A stretch of DNA of 18,403 bases from positions 1-18,403 of the forward strand of contig CAJMRP010000033.1 of assembly GCA_905215765.1 (NCBI GenBank), read 5' to 3'. Below are positions 14,361-18,403 of the stretch, in pieces (within the stretch, counting starts at the first letter, position 1; each line of letters begins with the position of its first letter). Made by a program: the position numbers and the translations under genes. Source of the DNA: an uncultured bacterium. GTDB taxonomy: Bacteria; Actinomycetota; Coriobacteriia; Coriobacteriales; Coriobacteriaceae. The notes under the pieces were generated by a model. It searched no databases. It was not told the origin of the DNA and saw only the letters and a program-made list of their open reading frames with translations.

Positions 14361-14389
14361 ATTTTAGCAGCCGTCTTCGCCCCTTTCAA
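14361..14389 (-). promoter_or_regulatory. Sigma70-type promoter of the MFS-CBS operon
   Basis: On the minus strand TTGAAA (-35, 14389-14384) and TAAAAT (-10, 14366-14361) are separated by exactly 17 bp. Start of transcription would be near 14354, about 200 nt before the MFS start codon. Confidence 0.7.
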
Positions 14390-14673
14390 GGGATGTAACC
14401 CAGACGTTGATTTTCTTCACCGAGGCGCCATCGTTGACGGGTGGCGTGCTTCTCTATCGCCACACCGCGGGGCGAGGGAACGCCGCGGCGAGCTTGTACA
14501 TCGGCTATGTGTGCAGCTGCGAGCGTGTCGCCGGCGCGCGCTGGGCGCCAGTCCGATCCGGCCGACTCTTGCCGACGGTCGGTCGCCGTCCTCCTCCATC
14601 TCCGCCTGCTCTGTTTTTGCTCGGCTCCCTTGTCGTATCATGGACGGACGAGAATTGAGCGAAGGCAGTACGT

Positions 14674-15015
14674 ATGAACATCCAGATATTCGGCACGAAG
14701 AAAAGCTTCGATACTAAGAAGGCGCAGCGCTATTTCAAGGAACGTCGTGTGAAGTTCCAGTTCATCGACTTGAAGGAAAAGGGGATGAGCAAAGGCGAGC
14801 TCGAAAGCGTGGCGCGCGCCGTCGGCGGGATCGACGCTGTGATCGATCCAAAGGCGAAAGATGCCGACACGGTTGCGCTCGTACAGTATCTTGCTGCCGA
14901 CCAGAAGTTCGAAAAGGTGCTCGATAACCAGCAGATTCTTCGTGAGCCCATCGTTCGCAACGGCCGCCAGGCAACCGTTGGCTACGAGCCTGACGTGTGG
15001 AAGGGCTGGGAATAA
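14674..15015 (+). CDS. ArsC/Spx (YffB-like) family protein with Cys-to-Ser change
   Basis: A 113-residue thioredoxin-fold protein of the arsenate reductase/Spx family: MNIQIFGTKKSFDTKKAQRYF at the N-terminus, FIDLKEKGMSKGEL, DPKAKDADT, then REPIVRNGRQATVGYEPDVWKGW with the conserved Pro and Gly-Tyr near the C-terminus. In the family the residue before the helix is the catalytic or redox Cys (GTKKCxDTKKA); here codon 11 is AGC, Ser, one base away from TGC. The rest is well conserved, so the change is either recent or functional. AAGG lies 9 nt before the ATG. Stand-alone gene, convergent with ilvD. Confidence 0.9.
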   Translation: MNIQIFGTKKSFDTKKAQRYFKERRVKFQFIDLKEKGMSKGELESVARAVGGIDAVIDPKAKDADTVALVQYLAADQKFEKVLDNQQILREPIVRNGRQATVGYEPDVWKGWE

Positions 15016-15032
15016 AGCGGCTGGGAATAAAG
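15004..15032 (+). repeat. Tandem duplication across the stop codon of the ArsC-like gene
   Basis: GGCTGGGAATAAAG occurs at 15004-15017 and again at 15019-15032 (15-bp period). The first copy encodes the last residues Gly-Trp-Glu and the stop; the second repeats them in frame after the stop. Confidence 0.85.
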
Positions 15033-15034
15033 TG

Positions 15035-15076
15035 AAGCGCCCACGCCCGTGGTTTTATCCACGGACGCGGGCGCTT
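15035..15076. terminator. Hairpin terminator between convergent genes
   Basis: Outer stem AAGCGCCC (15035-15042) with GGGCGCTT (15069-15076) and inner stem CCGTGG (15047-15052) with CCACGG (15059-15064), loop TTTTAT. There is no strong T-tract, but position just after the ArsC-like gene supports the role. A second hairpin (GCCCCG 15132-15137 with CGGGGC 15149-15154, then TCTTTG) lies between it and ilvD. Confidence 0.6.
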
Positions 15077-15202
15077 GCGTAAGACGTCTCTTGTCGTTTG
15101 AGTGGAGCGCCCCGGCGGCGCTGAACAACGCGCCCCGGTGACGTGGCTCGGGGCTCTTTGTGCCGCACATCTATGAGAGGAGATATTTGATGCGCATGGG
15201 CG

Positions 15203-16981
15203 CTACTCCATGTAGCCACCCTGAATGGCGGAAACTGCATGCTCGGTAAAGAACTTGAGCGTGCCGGAGGTATAGCGATTAGCCTTGGGCTTCCAAGCGG
15301 CTCGGCGCTCGGCCAGGACGGCATCGATCTCGGCCGGCTCCATCTCCTTGCCGGCGATGCCCACAATAGACAGCGAGCGCTCGGGGATGTTGATCTGGAT
15401 AAGGTCGCCCTCCTCGATCAGGGCAACCGGGCCGCCCACGGCAGCCTCGGGCGAAACGTGACCGATAGCCGGGCCCTTGGAGGCGCCGGAGAAGCGGCCA
15501 TCGGTGATAAGGGCAATGCTCGCACCCAGCTCGGGATCGCTGGCGATAGCCTCGGTGGTGTAGAACATCTCGGGCATACCGGAACCCTTGGGGCCCTCAT
15601 AGCGAATGATGACGGCATCGCCGGGCTTGACCTCGTGCGTCAGGACGGCGTGGATGGCGTCCTCCTCGCAATCGAACGGACGGGCCTTAAGCGTGGCCTG
15701 GAACATCTCGCGCGGAACAACCGTGTGCTTGACGACGGCGCCCTCGGGGGCAAGGTTGCCGTGGAGGATGGCGATGGAGCCGTCGGTACCAAAAGCCTGG
15801 TCAAACAAGCGAATGATGTCCTCGCGCTTGAGGTTCCATTTCTCCAAGTAGCGGCCGCACTTCTCGTAGTAGCCGTTGTTCTTAAGGTCCTCGAGGTTTT
15901 CGCCGAGAGTCTTGCCGGTGACGGTCATGACGTCGAGGTGGAGCATCGACTTGATCTCCTCCATGATGCGCGGCACGCCACCCGCATAGTAGAAGAACTG
16001 CGCCGGCCACTCACCTGCGGGACGAACGTTGAGCAGGTAGTGGGCACCACGGTGCAGACGGTCGAAGTCGTCGGCGGACATCTCGATGCCAAACTCGCGG
16101 GCGATCGCAGGGATATGCAGCAGCGAGTTGGTGGAGCCGGAAATGGCGCCGTGGACCATGATGAGGTTCTCGAAGGACTCCTTGGTCACGATGTCGCGCG
16201 GGCACAGGTTGTGTTCGGAGAGCCACACGGACTGACGGCCGGCCTCGCGCGCAAACTCACGCAGATCGGAGCTGGTTGCGGGCAGCAGGGCCGTGCCGGG
16301 GAGCATAAGGCCCAGGGCCTCGGCGGTAACCTGCATGGTCGACGCGGTGCCCATAAAGGAGCAGGCGCCGCAGCTGGGGCATGCGTTGTGCTTGGCAAAC
16401 TCAAGTTCCTCGCGAGAGATCTCGCCGCGCTCGTAGCGGGCAGAAATCGCACCGAGCTGCTCCAGGGTCAACAGGTCGGGGCCTGCATCCATGACACCGC
16501 CGGTAACGACGATGGAGGGGATGTTGATGCGGCCCATGGCCATAAGGTTCGCAGGCAGGCCCTTATCGCAGCTGGCAACAAAGACGCCGGCGTCGAACGG
16601 GGTGGCCTTGGCATGAATCTCGATCATGTTGGCGATCATGTCGCGACTGGGCAGCGAGTAGTTGATGCCGTCGTGGCCCTGGGCCTCGCCGTCGCAGATA
16701 TCGGTGCAGAAGTAACGGGCACCATGACCGCCAGCCTCGGCAACGCCGGCACGGACCTCCTCGACCAACTCAAACAGGCCGGCAGAACCCGGGTGCGAGT
16801 CGCCGAACGTCGACTCGATAATGACCTGCGGCTTGTCCAGATCCTCGATGGACCAGCCAGAGCCCAGACGCAGCGGGTCCATCTCGGGGCTGATGGTGCG
16901 GAACTTGCCGGAACGCGGCTGCAGCTTGGCAACCAGGTCGGCTGCCTCCTGCTGAATCTGTGCCTTGGTCTTCTCGTCCAT
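15203..16981 (-). CDS. IlvD/Edd-family dehydratase, likely sugar-acid dehydratase
   Basis: Iron-sulfur dehydratase of 592 residues, of normal family length. Start at the ATG at 16981 (MDEKTKAQ) with AGAGGAGAG upstream, rather than an ATG at 17017. Seen: TFGDSHPGSAGL in place of the first cysteine motif of the 2Fe-2S members, GHDGINYSLPSRD, cluster ligand Cys138 (VASCDKGLP), the CPSCGACSFMGTASTMQ segment (Cys204, Cys207), TGGVMDAGP, and the C-terminal DGRFSGASKGPAIGHVSPEAAVGG with the catalytic Ser. Family members dehydrate dihydroxyisovalerate (branched-chain amino acids) or aldonic acids such as gluconate to 2-keto-3-deoxy acids. Neighbouring remnants of a gluconate-type permease and an FCD regulator, and a gluconate 5-dehydrogenase-like SDR, favour the sugar-acid role, though pipelines may call it ilvD. 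Confidence 0.88.
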   Translation of the reverse strand: MDEKTKAQIQQEAADLVAKLQPRSGKFRTISPEMDPLRLGSGWSIEDLDKPQVIIESTFGDSHPGSAGLFELVEEVRAGVAEAGGHGARYFCTDICDGEAQGHDGINYSLPSRDMIANMIEIHAKATPFDAGVFVASCDKGLPANLMAMGRINIPSIVVTGGVMDAGPDLLTLEQLGAISARYERGEISREELEFAKHNACPSCGACSFMGTASTMQVTAEALGLMLPGTALLPATSSDLREFAREAGRQSVWLSEHNLCPRDIVTKESFENLIMVHGAISGSTNSLLHIPAIAREFGIEMSADDFDRLHRGAHYLLNVRPAGEWPAQFFYYAGGVPRIMEEIKSMLHLDVMTVTGKTLGENLEDLKNNGYYEKCGRYLEKWNLKREDIIRLFDQAFGTDGSIAILHGNLAPEGAVVKHTVVPREMFQATLKARPFDCEEDAIHAVLTHEVKPGDAVIIRYEGPKGSGMPEMFYTTEAIASDPELGASIALITDGRFSGASKGPAIGHVSPEAAVGGPVALIEEGDLIQINIPERSLSIVGIAGKEMEPAEIDAVLAERRAAWKPKANRYTSGTLKFFTEHAVSAIQGGYME

Positions 16982-17012
16982 GATGCTCTCCTCTTTTGAT
17001 TTGAACGGTTGT

Positions 17013-17025
17013 ACCAATCGTTGGT
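17013..17025. promoter_or_regulatory. Palindrome ACCAATCGTTGGT upstream of the dehydratase
   Basis: A 5-3-5 palindrome (ACCAA-TCG-TTGGT) 32 bp before the dehydratase start; the overlapping GATTGGTAC resembles ATTGGTATACCAAT-type operators of FCD regulators such as UxuR and ExuR. It may be the operator of the regulator whose remnant lies 300 bp away. Confidence 0.4.
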
Positions 17026-17089
17026 TAATGAATCAGGTGTAAATGGGTACCGAGCGATGCACTCGGCAAAAGATGCTTAGCTACGCGAA

Positions 17090-17311
17090 CTAGGCGAAGA
17101 ACGAAATCACCAGGGCGCAGGCAAGACCCGAAAGGCCGATGAGCGTCTCCATAATGGTCCAGGACTTGAGGGTTGTCTTCTCGTCAATCTCCAGGAACGA
17201 GGAGCACATCCAAAAACCGGCATCGTTGACGTGCGAGAGGGCCGTGGCACCGCCGCAGATAGCACGCATGGCGGCCGAGCACGCAACCAACGACCAGGTC
17301 ATCTGTATCAA
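17090..17311 (-). pseudogene. C-terminal remnant of a GntP-family gluconate permease
   Basis: About 65-70 codons match the C-terminus of GntP/gluconate:H+ symporters: an LVACSAAMRAICGGATALSHVNDAGFW segment, the DEKTTLKSWTIMETLIG motif and a final transmembrane helix ending at the TAG at 17090-17092. A complete permease has about 440-450 residues, so some 85 percent of the gene, including the start, is missing. Similarity ends around 17,290-17,310, where the sequence passes directly into the regulator remnant on the other strand. The stop lies 108 bp upstream of the dehydratase start, so the two once formed an operon. Confidence 0.85.
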
Positions 17312-17630
17312 AGAGCTCTGCGACGAATCCGAGCACCTGGCCGAGGCCGGTGAGGATTACTCCGCCGCCGACACCGCGTTCCACAATGCCATTGCCGAAA
17401 GCTGCGGCAACCTCGTCGTTCCCCGCCTGATGGGCGTGCTCAAGGCATCCGTCCCCCTCTTTATCGACGTGACTGGCAAAAAGCTCGTCGAGGAAACTAT
17501 CCGCACGCACCGCGATGTGGCCGACGCCATCGCCTCGCGCAATCCCACCGCCGCGCACGATGCGATGTATTTGCATCTGGTGTACAACCGCAACATGATC
17601 GCAGAGGGCACGCAGGAACAGAGCGAATAA
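17290..17630 (+). pseudogene. C-terminal remnant of a GntR/FCD regulator
   Basis: About 110 codons of an FCD ligand-binding domain: IKELCDESEHLAEAGEDYSAADTAFHNAIAESCGN with the Asp and His ligands, then TIRTHRDVADAIASRNPTAAHDAMYLHL with two further His, ending at the TAA at 17628-17630. The winged-helix DNA-binding half is absent. Upstream codons in the same frame are antisense to the permease remnant and are not part of the gene. The left boundary given is approximate. Without its DNA-binding domain it cannot act as a repressor. Confidence 0.82.
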
Positions 17631-17673
17631 ACGTCCGCGCGGCAAGGGCGAGATCACCGTTTACCTTTTAAAA

Positions 17674-17685
17674 GTGAACGTTCAC
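17674..17685. promoter_or_regulatory. Perfect palindrome GTGAACGTTCAC upstream of the SDR gene
   Basis: A 12-bp palindrome with central CG, the form expected for LacI-family operators. A related TGAACGTT recurs at 17765-17772, just before the ribosome binding site. A -10-like TATACT lies at 17728-17733, with a poor -35. Confidence 0.5.
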
Positions 17686-17790
17686 CTGATTTTAGGAGAA
17701 TCTGATTTTTAAATCCTCCTCTTCTCCTATACTGACCTTGTATGAAAAGCAAGACTTATATAGATGAACGTTTCTTTTGAAAGGATCGCT

Positions 17791-18403
17791 ATGTCTGATC
17801 TTATGGACAGCTTCCGTCTGGACGGCAAGGTCGCACTGGTAACCGGCGCCACCTATGGCATCGGTATGGCCATTGCCGAGGCGCTCGGAGAGGCCGGCGC
17901 CAAGATCGCCTTTAACGCACGTCACGCCGACAAGGTAGCCGAGGCCGAGAAGCACTACCGCGAGCTGGGCTTTGAGGCTCATGGTTACGTGGCAGACGTC
18001 ACCGACGAGGCCGTCGTCGCCGAGCTCATCGCCAAGATCGAGGCCGACTTTGGCACCACGCCCGACATCCTGGTCAACAACGCCGGCGTTATCCAGCGCA
18101 CCCCGATGCTCGACATGAGTGCCGAGGACTTCCGCCGCGTCGTCGATATTGACCTCAACGCACCGTTTATCGTGTCCAAGGCCTGCCTGCCCGGCATGAT
18201 CGCCAAGGGCCACGGCAAGATCATCAACATCTGCTCGATGATGAGCGAGCTGGGTCGCGAGACCATCGCCGGCTATGCCGCCGCCAAGGGCGGACTCAAG
18301 ATGCTCACCAAGAACATCTGCTCGGAGTTTGGCGAGGCCAATATCCAGTGCAACGGCATTGGACCCGGCTACATCGCCACGCCGCAGACCGCGCCGCTGC
18401 GCG
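17791..18403 (+). CDS. Gluconate 5-dehydrogenase-like SDR, 3' end cut by the window edge
   Basis: NAD(P)-dependent short-chain dehydrogenase; 204 codons present of an expected 265-290. Cofactor motif TGATYGIG at 18-25, NNAG at 96-99, and the catalytic set Ser149, Tyr162 and Lys166 (YAAAK). The segments DLNAPFIVSKA, GKIINICSMMSELGRET and NIQCNGIGPGYIATPQTAPLR closely recall gluconate 5-dehydrogenases (IdnO/Ga5DH), which interconvert gluconate and 5-ketogluconate; 2-deoxygluconate dehydrogenases are the nearest alternative. The ATG at 17791 has GAAAGGA at good spacing. It lies 160 bp after the truncated regulator and shares the sugar-acid theme of this locus. Confidence 0.92.
   Translation, partial: MSDLMDSFRLDGKVALVTGATYGIGMAIAEALGEAGAKIAFNARHADKVAEAEKHYRELGFEAHGYVADVTDEAVVAELIAKIEADFGTTPDILVNNAGVIQRTPMLDMSAEDFRRVVDIDLNAPFIVSKACLPGMIAKGHGKIINICSMMSELGRETIAGYAAAKGGLKMLTKNICSEFGEANIQCNGIGPGYIATPQTAPLR

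Noticed and set aside
14407..14658. Overlapping ORFs of 74-83 codons in the gap before the ArsC-like gene
   Set aside because: Several frames are open at once, there is no ribosome binding site and the composition is Arg/Ser/Pro-rich; best read as GC-rich non-coding DNA.
15190..15249. Small plus-strand ORF (19 codons) after AGGAGA, overlapping the end of the dehydratase gene
   Set aside because: Good Shine-Dalgarno spacing but the coding part is antisense to the conserved C-terminus of the dehydratase; probably coincidence.
15239..16999. Plus-strand ORF of 586 codons opposite the dehydratase
   Set aside because: Antisense shadow; the minus strand carries the full IlvD/Edd motif set.

Overview
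The window looks like chromosomal DNA from a high-GC gut Actinomycetota of the class Coriobacteriia, most likely Collinsella. This is an inference from base composition, the actinobacterial style of nitrogen control (an atypical OmpR-family regulator beside a glutamine synthetase) and the look of the gene sequences. No database search was possible.

Left part (1-8079), almost entirely on the minus strand: the 5' part of NAD-dependent DNA ligase (ligA, running off the left edge); a non-coding stretch bounded by a perfect 29-bp inverted repeat; a membrane-anchored HtrA/DegP-like serine protease with its own terminator; a nitrogen module of a glutamine synthetase homologue followed 50 bp later by a GlnR-like orphan response regulator, with a GlnR-box-like site upstream of the synthetase; a LacI-family repressor; and a GntR/FCD-family repressor.

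Middle part (8080-11510), an accessory island or its remains: a 520-bp non-coding region holding a paired dyad motif and an 80-bp array of 10/20-bp repeats, which ends at the ribosome binding site of an AAA+ ATPase with a C-terminal winged helix. After the ATPase come four degenerate palindromes (AGACGnAAA..TTTCGT), then a broken tyrosine integrase on the minus strand (internal deletion, frameshift, foreign tail), a long hairpin, and the 3' half of an initiator tRNA-Met with CCA and its terminator. This is the classic scar of site-specific integration into tRNA-fMet. No intact tRNA-fMet is present in the window.

Right part (11511-18403): a small MGMT-like protein, an MFS exporter/CBS-domain operon with a convincing sigma70-type promoter and a possible leader ORF, and an ArsC/Spx-family protein whose catalytic Cys is Ser. 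Then comes a sugar-acid locus: an IlvD/Edd dehydratase, a GntP permease reduced to its C-terminus, a GntR/FCD regulator reduced to its C-terminal half, and a gluconate 5-dehydrogenase-like SDR running off the right edge. The two remnants meet near 17,290-17,310 in a way best explained by one deletion that removed the 5' parts of two divergent genes and their shared promoter. The permease and local repressor are therefore lost while the two enzymes remain. The stretch 14390-14673 is GC-rich and I recognise nothing in it.

The observations most worth following up are the glutamine synthetase homologue lacking several metal-ligand residues next to a GlnR-like regulator, the AAA+/wHTH gene between an iteron-like array and a palindrome array in a tRNA-scarred island, and the deletion scar in the gluconate locus.
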